Part shown: in pieces, positions 42,376 through 53,790 of the stretch
How positions within the stretch are numbered: the first letter of the stretch is position 1
How the letters are laid out: every line of letters begins with the position of its first letter
NCBI GenBank assembly: GCA_014529385.2
Contig: CM043952.1
Coordinates: 64,160,870 to 64,224,869, forward strand
Reading direction: 5' to 3'
DNA from: Adiantum capillus-veneris
Lineage: Eukaryota > Streptophyta > Polypodiopsida > Polypodiales > Pteridaceae
Length of the DNA: 64,000 bases
Notes under the pieces: generated by a model
The model's database searches: none
What the model was told of the DNA's origin: nothing
What the model saw: only the letters and a program-made list of their open reading frames with translations
Made by a program: the position numbers and the translations under genes

Positions 42376-42851
42376 AAAACTTACCGCACCACGTAAGTTG
42401 AGGGGAGGGTTTTTTTTATAGGTTACATAAGTGTATAAGCTAAGGGCAAGCCCCCAATAATTTATCTCCCAAGCTTAAAAATAAGGGAGGGGGTATCATG
42501 GCATATTTAGGGGGGGGGGGGGGGGGGGGGGGGGAGTGAGAAAAGAAAAATAAGAGAGGAAGTTTTTGTGTCTCAAAATCATGGCTTCCCAAAAGAGTCT
42601 ACCCTGGAGTTCGTGAGTCAATCGCTACAAAGATACATGTAAGAGCTAACACTGCTTTGTATCAATTTCTTGTTTTGTGATTATAGTTCATTTGTTGAGG
42701 GATGGAAGCTTTAAACAGTTTGTATAGATAAAAATTTACATGTAGAACTTAACACAACTTTATAACCATGTTTTTTGAGTAATTTAGATGGGTCAAAATT
42801 GGACGAGTAGCCAGATTCTAGGGTTATTGGGCACATAGTTTGAAAGTCAAA
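42376..42851. other. Left flank of E2, contains G25
   Basis: No gene seen. Holds a 25-G run at 42510-42534. It may include the outer part of the E5 LTR, split by E2. Confidence 0.35.
42510..42534. repeat. Poly(G) run of 25
   Basis: Uninterrupted G tract with quadruplex potential, 322 bp left of the E2 LTR. Confidence 0.97.
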
Positions 42852-42856
42852 CTAAG
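42852..42856 (+). repeat. Target-site duplication of E2 (left)
   Basis: CTAAG, matched by CTAAG at 51122-51126. Confidence 0.92.
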
Positions 42857-43954
42857 TGTCATAAAATCTAATATCTAACCAACCCAAATGATTTTCTCAT
42901 ATTAAATTGATCACTTACTGTGGGAGAATAAACGGGAACAAGTGTTAAGATATAGATATGTGCTTATAGATCTATCTCAACACGGGGCCAATAGTAAAGG
43001 GGCCCAAATGGGAGATGGTCTATCAAGAGCAAGGCTAACCAATCGAGCATAAGACCTGAGGTGGGAACCCGGCCCAAGCTCAAGGTGCTTGTCGTGCTTG
43101 AGGTGCTTGTCCTGCTTGAGGTGCTTGTCATGCTTGAGGTGCTTGATTAAGATGCTTGAGGTGCTTGACTGGCTCCATGCTTGAGGTGCTTGACTTGGTG
43201 CATGATTAAGGTGCTTGAGGTGCCTTGAGAAGCTTGCCTGAGATGCTTGTGGGAACACCCCCTACTTCAAGTGCTTTGTCATGCTTGATGACTAAGGTGC
43301 TTGAGCTCCTAAAGTCAAAAGCATCCCTACAAGAGGGGGGGCGAGCCCTTTTCCTAGGGATTAGAGAGAGAGAACACACACTCACACTCACAAGGGAAGC
43401 CCCAGCTTGAAGAGGCAGCAAGGACACATGTCAGGTCCCTACCCATGTTACCTTCATGTGTTGCTTGAAGCCTATTGGCTAGGCTCTCCTTCTTCTTTAT
43501 TACTATGCTATTATGTATGCTAGCAACAAGAGTATGATAAGTGAGGAACTAATTCTTTCTCCTACGAAATGTTTCTTCTTCCTCTTCCCTACCCTCATTC
43601 CCTGCTAGCTCTCTCCACCTTCGAAGGTGTTTGAGGTCTTGGGACTGAGGCTTGGGATAGTTAAAGCTTTCTTCAAGTTTATATTATGTTTGTGATGCAT
43701 GAAGCCTTCCATCTTCATGGCATCACCTAGGTCACAAGGAACACAAAGACTATATTGTAAATCCGGTCCTCAACTGTTGTCATGTTCTCTAAACTCTCTC
43801 TCTTGCAAAAGTATTGTCTATGCCAAGTTAACTAATTGCTATGATTATGTTTCTATCTTCAATTATGTCAACCCGCTATGCTCACAAAATCATTTCTTGA
43901 AAGTACTCTCATTAAATTCCGCTACTCTCACATATTAAGGCAAATTCCATTACA
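42857..43954 (+). mobile_element. 5' LTR of E2 (1098 bp, internally deleted)
   Basis: TGTCATAAAAT...CATTACA. It matches the 3' LTR closely but lacks three internal blocks of about 76, 390 and 71 bp, after ATAAGACCT, GGCTAGGCT and TATTGTAA respectively. It contains the 18-bp minisatellite (43075-43230). Confidence 0.95.
43075..43230. repeat. 18-bp minisatellite in E2 5' LTR
   Basis: Units of GTGCTTGTC(G/C/A)TGCTTGAG, about eight copies, later ones degenerate. The same array is at 49795-49945 in the 3' LTR. On the minus strand it makes a spurious frame rich in LKHDKH. Confidence 0.9.
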
Positions 43955-43968
43955 TTGGTATCAGAGCA
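43955..43968 (+). promoter_or_regulatory. PBS of E2 (initiator Met tRNA)
   Basis: TTGGTATCAGAGCA directly after the LTR, as in E1. Confidence 0.93.
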
Positions 43969-44368
43969 TTTGGTTTCTCTTTTCTTGCTTAAGAAGAGAG
44001 GTCCTTAAGTAGCCTATAAATGGTTGATGTTGTTAATTATAATAGAGTAAGTGGAACTGGGATCTAATATCGGTTTTGTTAAGCCCACTATGTGGGGGGT
44101 GGTGCACACCTCGGGAGCTTTGGACTTAATAATGGAGTCTTTTTAGACTTGCCTACGGCTTTACCATTATTGAGCCATAAGAAGTCCAAAAGGAGCTAGC
44201 CCTTGGCAATTCCTCTATGTTAGATCTACTCCTCTACTCTCTATAATTAACCACTTTGAGCCGTGGGTGTAGATACTTAAGAGCCGATTTTCAAAGGCTA
44301 AGAGGAGTGGCAACTAAGGTTTTGTATTGCCAAAGCATACACTAAGTATAAACATAAATTTTGTTAAC

Positions 44369-45556
44369 ATGGCTGACAATAATCAAGAGAGTAGAATGAA
44401 CATTGATAGCTTTGATTTTGCACATGAAGGTGCTAATGATGATGCTCCCATGTTTGTGAATTATCTCGTCACTAGGTTGCAACAAGCTATGGGCAACCCT
44501 GTTTTGCAAGCCGAAGTTACTCAACAACTTCGTGCTTATGGAATTTCCCTTTCTCTCCCAGAGGAGAGAGAGCTTAGGATGCCTCTTGAAGAGACCCCCA
44601 AAAGAAGACTCTCTCCCATTCGAGAGGAGGAATCCAAAGAGAAAGAAAGCAATGACAGTCTAAGTTCTTCTAAAGATGTGGCTCCACGAAGACGGCGGTC
44701 TAGATGATCGCCTACTCCTCCCAAGAGTAAAAGAGCAACCTATAGTCCTTCTCCTCATCACTCTGAAAGGCAAGAGAGGAAACAAAGGAAGAAAAGGGCT
44801 AGGAAGAGGTCACCCTCTTCTCCTTCTTCTTCACCTTCCTCCTCTTCCGATGAAAGTTATGGCTATTCTCCTAGAGAATACAAGAGGGGAGGACATCGCA
44901 AATCATTTCCTGCATGGCGAAGGTCACAAAAGCTAAAGAAGTTCAAGGAGGGAGGAAAGAGTATCTCTTTTCTCACCTACAATGGCACCTTTGGTGCTAC
45001 TGACAAAGTGTTGGCCTTCATCCAGCAATTTGATGCGGCCTTTGGGGACGAGGGCTTCACAGAGTCCTCCAAGCTACACCATGTAGCTATGCACTTCCAA
45101 AAATCAGCTCGTCAATGGTGGGCTAGCCTTCGTGGCAATGGAGAAGCCCCAAAGACATGGAAAACTCTACGAGTTTCCATCATGAAGCAATTTCTTCCAA
45201 GTGATACTAAAGATAAAGTTCTTACCGAATGGCGCGGCTTGAAGCTTCTCTCTCATGAGTCTATCAACAAGTATGTAGACAAGTTTTGGGATTTACATCT
45301 CAAAGCTACTGTCTTTCAAAAGATAGACTTTGCCGAGCAAAGACAGCAATTCTGTGCGGGATTACCTGAAGAGATGGCCGAATACATCAACTCTCAACGG
45401 CCCGGTACTATTACCGAAATAATCCACCACACCATGGTTGCTTCACGCATCAATTTCCATCAAGGGGCTAGACGTAATGTCAAGTCCATGGAAAACAAAG
45501 ATAAAAATGATGCAAAGGGGAAATCCAATGCTCAAAATAATTCCCAAGGCACTTCC

Positions 45557-45595
<39 letters not shown>

Positions 45596-48500
45596 CGGTC
45601 CAAGGAGAAGGGAGTTTACAAAGGTAAAAACAAACTGTCTCCTGAAGAGCTTGAAGCTTTTCGCAAGGACCATAAATGTTTCAAGTGTGGGGAGCAAGGA
45701 CATGGCTATCGTTCTTGCCCCAAGAAGAATACTCGCAATGAGACTCCTAGGGCTTCCACCATCGAAGCTCCAAAAGAGGATGCTCATTGCAAAGGATCAT
45801 CACTCTCCTATGCTTGGGGAAAGGTAAGAGAGCATGATGCCTTCATCTTGTTTGACCCTGGCTCTACTCTCAACTTCATATCAATAGAGTTGGCCACCAA
45901 GTTGGGCTTTCAAGATTTTGAGATGGGAGATATAGTAACAGTTGATGCAGATTTCAAGGGACAACAAGCCTCCGTTACTCCCTTGATTGGGAAGTTGAGG
46001 CTTCATGTCCAAAGCTATGTTGATAAAGAAGATTTCTTCATCTCTCCTCTCCAACATCAGGATGTTATCCTAGGGGCACCATGGTTTGATCGCATGGCTG
46101 CCAACATGAAGTTCCCTGAAAGGAGAATTTACTTCACCTACAGGGGAAAGAACATGTATATAGATGCTAGTGAGCGTGGTCGCTCTATTCCACTTGTAAA
46201 TCCTCTTTCTTTTGATAAATCAATGAAGAGCTCAGTTTCTGCGTACATGATTTATGTCAAAGAGTCTCTAAAAGCTAATAATGTTTCATCAAATGAAAAT
46301 GATAGGAATCAAGAAGAGTTAGACTTGTCTACTTTTCTAAAAGGATTCCAAGATGTGTTCATCGATGATATTCCTATGGACCTACCTCCAAAACGAGGGG
46401 ATGATGACCATCGTATTGAGCTCCTTCCAGGAAGCTCACTGCCTAACAAACCTCCTTATCGAGTCTCACAAGCTCAACAAGAGGAGATTATGAGGCAAGT
46501 ACAGGAATTGGTAGACAAAGGGATGGTGAGGCCTAGTTCCTCTCCCTTTTGTTCTCCAGTCCTTTTAGTGCAAAAGAAATATGGTGCATACCGTATGTGT
46601 GTGGACTATCGAGCACTAAACCATATCACTATCAAAAACAGATTTCCCGTGCCTCGGGTAGAAGATCTGTTTGATAAGCTACAAGGCTCTACCTACTTCA
46701 GTAGGATTGACCTTAAGAGTGGCTATCATCAAATAAGGATAGTGGATGAAGATATCCCAAAGATCGCGTTCCGCACAACATTTGGTCTTTATGAATATCT
46801 AGTCATGCCTTTTGGCTTGACTAATGCACCAGCTACTTTCAATCATCTCATGGAGAAAATTTTTAGACCATATCGTAAATTCACTTGAGTGTTCTTTGAT
46901 GATATCATCATCTACTCCAAATCTTTGGAGGAACATAAGAAACATCTCCAAGTGATTTTTCAAGCCTTGAGGGAAAACAAACTTTTTCTCAACCAAAAGA
47001 AAAGTGAATTCTTCCTTCAAGAGATTCAATATCTAAGTCATATTATCTCTCACGATGGTATTCGTATGGATCCATCAAATTTAGAGGTAATAAAATCATT
47101 GCCTAACCCAAGGAATCTACATGAGCTAAGAAGCTTTATTGGTATGTGTGCATACTATAGACGCTTCATAGCAAAATTCTCTCAAGTAGCAGGACCACTT
47201 CACGACTTAACAAAGAAGAACGTTAAGTTTGTATGGACTGCTAAGGAGCAAAATGCTTTTGAAAAACTCAAAGAGAACCTTACTTCCTAACCAGTCCTCG
47301 TGCTTCCGGATCTCTCAAAGCCATTTGAGGTCAAATGTGATGCGTGTGGTGATTGCCTTGGAGCGGTTTTGCTTCAAGAAGGGCATGCCATAGCATATGA
47401 GAGCCGAAGGCTCAATAGTGATGAACGAGTCTTGGGCATTTATGAGAAAGAGCTTTTAGCTGTTCTACATGCCCTAGATACATGGAAGCACTACCTATTG
47501 GGGACTCCATTTATCCTACGAACCGACCACCAAAGTCTCAAGTATTTCATGACGCAAACCAAACTTTCCGACAAACAAATGAGGTGGGCAAATTTTCTTT
47601 CGCAATTTAATTTCCATATTGCTCACATAGCTAGTAAGCACAATCAAGTTGCCAATGCACTTTCACGACGACCAAAAGTTAATGCGGTGTCTATAGCTAC
47701 TCACAATGATCTATCCTCTATGATAGATGAGTATACTACTGACCCTGACTTTAGAGACATAATGTCAGCCCTTGCTTTGGGGAAGAAAGAGGAACCATTC
47801 ACCTTGCAGGATGGTTATCTTCTCCACGGAAATAGGCTATGTGTTACCCATTCCCTTCGTGAGAAGGTTATGTATGAATCCCATGCTCCTCCATATGCAG
47901 GGCATAGAGGTATTCAACCTACTCTCCGAGGAGTAGAGATGTATTTCTATTGGCCTACCATGAAAGTGGACATACAAGAGTATGTTTCAAAATGTGTAGT
48001 ATGCCAAAAGACCAAGTATGATAGAGGGAAGCAACCTGGATTACTCCAGCCATTGCCTATTCCAAATTCACCATGGGAGAGTATATCCATGGATTTCATC
48101 TTTGGATTACCCAAGGCTATCCATGGGAATACAGGAATATGGACAATAGTCGACAGGTTTAGCAAGCAAGCACATTTTATTCCTGTCAAAAAGACTATTA
48201 AGGCACATCAAATGGCAACTCTCTTCATATCTCAGATTTTCAAACACCATGGATTACCCACATCCATCGTGTCAGATATAGATCCTAGAATGACCAGTAA
48301 TTTTTGGAAAGGTCTCTTTGAAAATCTAGGAACAAGATTGAATTTCTCTTCGGCCTATCACCCACAAACGGATGTCCAAAGTGAGATAGCCAATCTTACG
48401 ATACTCGATCTACTCAAGATTTATGTTACCGAAGTAGACCAACGCTCACAATGGGAAAAGTATTTACCTCTAGTAGAGTATGCCTACAATAATACTGTAC

Positions 48501-49129
48501 ATACTTCTACGGGGAAAGCACCTTTCGAGATCATAGAGGGAAGACCTAAAAGTCCCTTGCTACTCAAAGTACATGGGAAGATCTTCGCCGCCGATGAGTA
48601 TAGCCGTGACCTACAAGAATCTTTTCAAAAGATTAGGGAGGCTATAGCCATCTCTCAACAAAGGCAAAAAGCTGCTGCTGATAAGCACAGAAGAGCCTTA
48701 ATGTTCAAAGAAAATGATTGGGTCTTACTCAAGTTTCCTAAGGCTCGATTAAGGCAAACGACGGGCAAAAATCCTACGAGCCATCAAAAGTATTATGCTA
48801 AACTAGCAAAAAGATACTATGGTCCTTTCCAAATCTTGAAGCCCATTAATGAGACGGCTTATCAACTCAAGTTGCCCAACCATTGGCTTATACACAATGC
48901 CTTTCATGTAAGCCTACTTAAGCCCTACAAAGGAGAGCCACCAACTGAACCAATTATTGAAGACCCTCCCGAAGTTGAAGACCAAGAAGAGGTGCTACAA
49001 CCCGAAGCTGTCCTTCGGCATGAAGACAAGGTACTACGACATGGTAAGATAATCCGACGGTATCTTATTAAGTTCAAACTTAAGGATAGTATGAACCTTG
49101 TCAATGCTTACAATGCTACATTAGAGTAA
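44369..49129 (+). pseudogene. gag-pol: Gag-pol polyprotein of chromovirus E2, three stop codons
   Basis: One frame of 1586 codons plus stop, from MADNNQESRMN, interrupted only by TGA 44705-44707 (codon 113), TGA 46886-46888 (codon 840) and TAA 47288-47290 (codon 974). Domains in order: Ser/Arg-rich N-terminus; Gag core about 205-360; poly-Asn tract (13 N); zinc knuckle [14 protein letters not shown] from residue 437; protease with FDPGS at 495-499 (Asp 496); RT about 680-900 with FFDD (Asp 844-845); RNase H about 980-1100 (CDACGDCLGA, YEKELLAVLHAL, RTDHQSL); integrase zinc domain and core with D1242, D1303, E1339 (35 residues apart); and a C-terminal chromodomain-like stretch (RHEDKVLRHGKIIRRYLIKF). 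E1 has CAA at the third stop. Gag and Pol share one frame, so no frameshift is needed. The chromodomain lacks an obvious aromatic cage and may be altered. Otherwise very well preserved. Confidence 0.95.
45559..45597 (+). repeat. (AAC)n trinucleotide repeat coding poly-Asn
   Basis: An AAC run within E2 gag gives 13 Asn just before the zinc knuckle, the same linker in which E1 gained (CT)39. Confidence 0.9.
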
Positions 49130-49475
49130 GCAAATGTACAAATTTCTTTTAAATGACTCATGTTTTTGTCTTATATGACTAGTCCTCTTTTTAATTGTGC
49201 ACAAATTTAACTAGTATGCATGCTTAGAATCATGTTTGTGATGACGACGTCTCTCAAACACCAAGTAGAATTTGTCACTCTACTTTGGGAGAATGAAATG
49301 GACTAAAGAGCAGACATGCTTGCGGCAGCTATGTCTCCCAAGCACCAAATGGATTAGTCATCCATCTTGGAAAGATGTCGTAGGGTAAAAAAGGGATCCT
49401 CTACCCGCTAAGTACGATTGACTAATAACTAAGGCTTTATCTCTTCTACCTCATAGTCGAGGACGACTATGATTT
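49130..49475 (+). other. E2 3' non-coding stretch
   Basis: Between the pol stop and PPT. No gene. Contains two related CTCTCAAACACCAAGTAGAA and CTCCCAAGCACCAAATGGAT segments (49251, 49346). Confidence 0.6.
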
Positions 49476-49489
49476 CAAGAGAGAGGTAA
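49476..49489 (+). other. Polypurine tract of E2
   Basis: CAAGAGAGAGGTAA just before the 3' LTR, preceded by TCGAGGACGACTATGATTT, a typical chromovirus context. Confidence 0.75.
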
Positions 49490-51121
49490 TGTCATAAAAT
49501 ATAATATCTAACCAACCCAAATGATTTTCTCATATTAAATTGATCACTTAATGTGGGAGAATAAACGGGAACAAGTGTTAAGATATAGATATGTGCTTAT
49601 AGATCTATCTCAACACGGGGCCGATAGTAAAGGGGCCCAAATGGGAAATGGTCTATCAAGAGCAAGGCTAACCAATGGAGCATAAGACCTTAGGGTTAGC
49701 TTCATTGAAGACCTCCAATAATGTGTGTAAAAGTCCTTTGACCTTAGGTAAGTTAGGGCTGAGCTTGAGGTGGGAACCCCCGGCCCAAGCTCAAGGTGCT
49801 TGTCGTGCTTGAGGTGCTTGTCCTGCTTGAGGTGCTTGTCATGCTTGAGGTGCTTGATTAAGATGCTTGAGGTGCTTGACTGGCTCCATGCTTGAGGTGC
49901 TTGACTTGGTGCATGATTAAGGTGCTTGAGGTGCCTTGAGAAGCTTGCCTGAGATGCTTGTGGGAACACCCCCTACTTCAAGTTCTTTGTCATGCTTGAT
50001 GACTAAGGTGCTTGAGCTCCTAAAGTCAAAAGCATCCCTACAAGAGGGGGGGCGAGCCCTTTTCCTAGGGATTAGAGAGAGAGAACACACACTCACACTC
50101 ACAAGGGAAGCCCCAGCTTGAAGAGGCAGCAAGGACACATGTCAGGTCCCTACCCATGTTACCTTCATGTGTTGCTTGAAGCCTATTGGCTAGGCTTCAA
50201 AGGGGTCCAATGATAAATTACTTGAATTATCTAATTGATTTTGCATTTATCAAGTCCTCTCTCTCAAAGGGGAAAGGGGGACACTTGTCCCAAGGCTACC
50301 CATGTTGCTTGTAATGGCTCCTGCTTGTGATTGGCTAGGCCTGGAGGGGTCTAATGAGCTTCAAGCATGAGCTACAAGGGGGGGTCGACCCAAGCAAGCT
50401 AGGGGGGTTCTTAGGGGGTATACTCACCCACACACACTCACAAGCACTCTCATTGTGTACTATGCAAAGTGCAAGAGCTCCCTCTCCTTCTCCAAGCAAG
50501 TAGAGGTTGAGAGCCTACACCAACACTCTTGGCTATGGAGTGCAAATCCAACCAAGAGCCATGCTTCAATGCTTAAGCTTGCCATCTCCTTCTTCTTTAT
50601 TACTATGCTATTATGTATGCTAGCAACAAGAGTATGATAAGTGAGGAACTAATTCTTTCTCCTACGAAATGTTTCTTCTTCCTCTTCCCTACCCTCATTC
50701 CTTGCTAGCTCTCTCCACCTTCGAAGGTGTTTGAGGTCTTGGGACTGAGGCTTGGGATAGTTAAATCTTTCTTCAAGTTTATGTTATGTTTGTGATGCAT
50801 GAAGCCTTCCATATTCATGGCATCACCTAGGTCACAAGGAACACAAAGACTGTATTGTAACAAGTCTCTCTTTATGGGAGAAATCATAATACAAATGCCT
50901 ATTGGAGGGGGGACCGGCTCCACATAAATCCGGTCCTCAACTATTGTCATGTTCTCTAAACTCTCTCTCATGCAAAAGTATTGTCTATGCCAAGTTAACT
51001 AATTGCTATGATTATGTTGCTATCTTCAATTATGTCAACCCGCTATGCTCACAAAATCATTTCTTGAAAGTACTCTCATTAAATTCCGCTACTCTCACAT
51101 ATTAAGGAAAATTCCATTACA
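49490..51121 (+). mobile_element. 3' LTR of E2 (1632 bp, full length)
   Basis: TGTCATAAAAT...CATTACA, with all segments that the 5' LTR has lost. By eye about 15 substitutions separate the two LTRs over about 1.1 kb aligned, so the insertion is recent. Confidence 0.95.
49795..49945. repeat. 18-bp minisatellite in E2 3' LTR
   Basis: Partner of 43075-43230. Confidence 0.9.
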
Positions 51122-51126
51122 CTAAG
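51122..51126 (+). repeat. Target-site duplication of E2 (right)
   Basis: CTAAG directly after the 3' LTR. Confidence 0.92.
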
Positions 51127-51569
51127 ACACATTGATGGTACATCTAGTTATCAACATAAGTAGTTCCTTAAAACATTGCAGTCACTATGCTACACATTCC
51201 TTGACTAGTTTTACTCTATTAGATCATGCGAGACCTAAATTTTATATGTAAGATAGGGGTATGATAGTTTTATTCATTGATTGTCGTATAATGCGTAGAA
51301 AGGGGAGTAATATTTCCTAATATGAGACATATACAGAGGTTTTATCAAATTTGTCAGCTCGTAGGTGGCGTGTTTTGATATAGAGTGAATCCCTTGGGTT
51401 TTTTCCCTCACTAGGAGGTTATTTCCCCTGTGTATTATATATACGCCCATCATTCTAGGGCAATCTATCCCTCCATTGCACACTAGATAATGCACTCTCT
51501 GTTGTGTGCCTTGAGTTTCCTTCATCTTCTCCAAGCTGTGTATGTTTTCTTGCAACCCTAATTCCAACA
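51127..51569 (+). mobile_element. Probable 5' LTR (3' part) of copia element E5
   Basis: A TATA box (TATTATATATAC, 51433-51444), then a leader ending AATTCCAACA at 51569, directly before a PBS-like sequence. The left end is not visible; E2 lies immediately to the left and may have split the LTR. Confidence 0.55.
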
Positions 51570-51570
51570 A

Positions 51571-51586
51571 TTTTTATCAGACCAGG
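51571..51586 (+). promoter_or_regulatory. Degenerate PBS of E5
   Basis: TTTTTATCAGACCAGG resembles TGGTATCAGAGCCAGG, the Met-tRNA site of copia elements, with two changes and a two-base loss. Confidence 0.55.
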
Positions 51587-51870
51587 TTGCGTCCTCCCGG
51601 GCTTAGTCACTAGTAGCTCCAGCATACGCATGCTCACTTTCTTTGATGTTTGTGAGCTTTGGCGAGCATTCACAGATCCACAATTTTTTTTTATTCGGAC
51701 TATAGGCAGTACTGTGCAGGCTATTTTGCCATTTTGTTTAGAATTGTGAGTGTTATTTTTTGCATACAGGTCCCTTACATTCTTCTACGGTTTGTGCTAT
51801 ATAGCACGTGTTGTTCTTGCTTGGCTTCTCCTCTTTTTGGGCAGTTTTCACATCAGGTATAGCATTTACC

Positions 51871-52805
51871 ATGGCTGACAACAACACAGACATGTTCAAG
51901 ATGTTTGCTACTGAGGACACATTGGATGGGGACAATTACCCTATGCGGGCTTACATGATGCAACATGTTCTTGTGTCAAAGGGTGTCTAGAATATTGTGG
52001 AGGGCATTGATGTACATCTTGGTTTTGAGAGAATGTAGGCGATGTTGAGGATGTTGCAGGTCTTGCTGCAAAGATTGTTGTTGTTAGAGTTGTTCTGCCT
52101 ACAGTAGAACAAGCTCGTTGGGATGTAAAAGGTCTGCATGCTCATGCTTTGATTGCGTTGTCTATGAAACGCACCATTACTCCTCACATTTGTTCAACAA
52201 AATCTACAAAATAGGCTTGGGATATTCTGGCTGGTCTTTATGCAAGTTGCAATGAGGCTAAAATTGCATTGCTGCATAAAGAGCTGGCGTCAAAGATTAT
52301 GCATGAGGAAGATGATATGGACACTTTCCTTGATGGTGTCAAGGATAACAATGAACAAATTATTTCTACAGGTGTTCTTAATGCCTTGCCAGATCCTTAT
52401 CAAACTTTTGCTAGTACTTGGAGACTTATGACCCAAGGAAATCCCAAAGTTTTCAATTTTAATGCATTGGGCACATTACTGTTCCAAGAGTCACTTTCCA
52501 AAAAAAATAGGACTAGAAAGTGTACAATTGAACATGCCTTTATTGCTGCTCAAAGAAAAGGTGGTAACAGCAATGTAGCCACTTCTCATGGTTCTTCTGC
52601 AAGTGGTAAATCACTTGTTCCTAATGCTTCTTATTGCAACATTTCGTTTGGAAATTCTAGTATTAAGGGTAGAAAGAAGATGCATTGCCATTACTGTAAA
52701 GCTAATGATCACTTGATCAAGCAATGTCCTAAGTTGAAGGCCAAAGAGGCTAAGAAAAAAGAGGGTGGTTCCACTACAAATGTAGCTATGGTGAGTCTTC
52801 TGTGA
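51871..52805 (+). pseudogene. gag: Gag of copia element E5
   Basis: Starts MADNNTDMFKMFATEDTLDG (ATG 51871), typical of copia Gag. It is broken by a TAG after VLVSKGV, a frame change near 52035 and another stop (TKSTK-TAG). It continues as UBN2-type Gag (RWDVKGLHAHALIALSMKR, WDILAGLYASCNEAKIALLH, DALPDPYQTF-like segment). The zinc knuckle CHYCKANDHLIKQC (52687-52728) is intact, and the frame ends after VAMVSLL at 52805. Confidence 0.85.
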
Positions 52806-53790
52806 AAGGAGATTGTAATGTTGATGTTGATGCAGAATGGGCTTTTAGTGCAGAGTGTACCTATAATCCTTCTGTCCATGATGCATGCATGTTGGTTGCT
52901 GCAGATTCACATGTGTGGTATTTTGACAGTCGTGCTACAAATCACATTACCTCACATCATGATTTGTTCACCTCCCTTGAGATTGTGCCTCATGGGAATT
53001 TAGTTAGTTGTGCCAATAATGCCTCTTAAGCTTATCCAGTTCCGGGAGTTGGAAAGTTGTGCTTACTGTTGCAAATGGTAGTTCTTTTACACTTTTTGAT
53101 GCACTTTATGTACCTAAGATCAAGAAGAATATTTTTCTTGTATTTGCACTTGCTAGACTTGGTCTTGTAGTCGAAATTGTGGATGACAGATGTACAATAC
53201 ATGATCTCAATTTTGGTGATGAAATTGTTGCTTCTGGCATTTTATGTCCTGGGATGTATAAGCTAACATTTGTATGACAAGTGTGGGTAGAATTTTGCAA
53301 ATGCAGTTGAGGATTCAAAGGCTATTTCAGATGCAAAACTTTGGCATGCACATTTTGGTCATCTGAATTTTGCAAGTTTACTCCATTCGTAGAAATTTGA
53401 TAAGGTTGCTTCTTTGCCGCCTCTTGAAGCACCTGCCAAACATGTCTATGAAGGCTATATTTTGGGTAAGATGCAGCGTTCTAAGTTTCCAAAGGATGAG
53501 TTCAGTTAGGGACACATGTAGGTTGCAGCTTGTGCATAGTGATGTTTGTGAACCCATGCAAACTCTGTCCTTGGGGAATTACTTACTTTGTGATTTTTAT
53601 TGATGACTACTCCAGGCATGCATGGGTATATCTACTTAAAGCAAATTTTGAAGTATTTATGTGCTTTAAACAATTTCTGGCTATGGTTGAAAATGTCTCG
53701 AAATGTACTATAGGCGTCCTCCGTTTCGATCGAGGGGGGGAGTATATTTCTCATGATTTGTCAAGCTTTGCCACATTTTTTTTTGCTTGA
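52806..53790 (+). pseudogene. E5 protease and integrase N-terminal half (degraded)
   Basis: The protease site reads WYFDSRATNHITSH: copia D-S-G-A with Gly changed to Arg. TLFDALYVPKIKKNIF and LVFALARLGL follow. Pre-integrase HHCC remnant: LWHAHFGHLNFASL. The integrase core starts LQLVHSDVCEPMQTLSLGN and goes on VIFIDDYSRHAWVY, then RFDRGGEYIS. Several frame changes and stops. Confidence 0.8.

Larger units (their letters stand above)
42857..51121 (+). mobile_element. E2: complete chromovirus (Ty3/gypsy) retrotransposon, 8265 bp
   Basis: LTR, Met-tRNA PBS, single gag-pol frame with chromodomain-like end, PPT, LTR and 5-bp target duplication are all present. It is the reference for reading E1. 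Confidence 0.97.

Noticed and set aside
43206-43427. Minus-strand ORFs in both E2 LTRs (also 42977-43258, 49610-49969, 49917-50138) rich in LKHDKH
   Set aside because: They are translations of the 18-bp LTR minisatellite, repeated in both LTRs, not genes.
45443-45787. Minus ORF with poly-Val inside E2
   Set aside because: Antisense of the poly-Asn linker of E2 gag.
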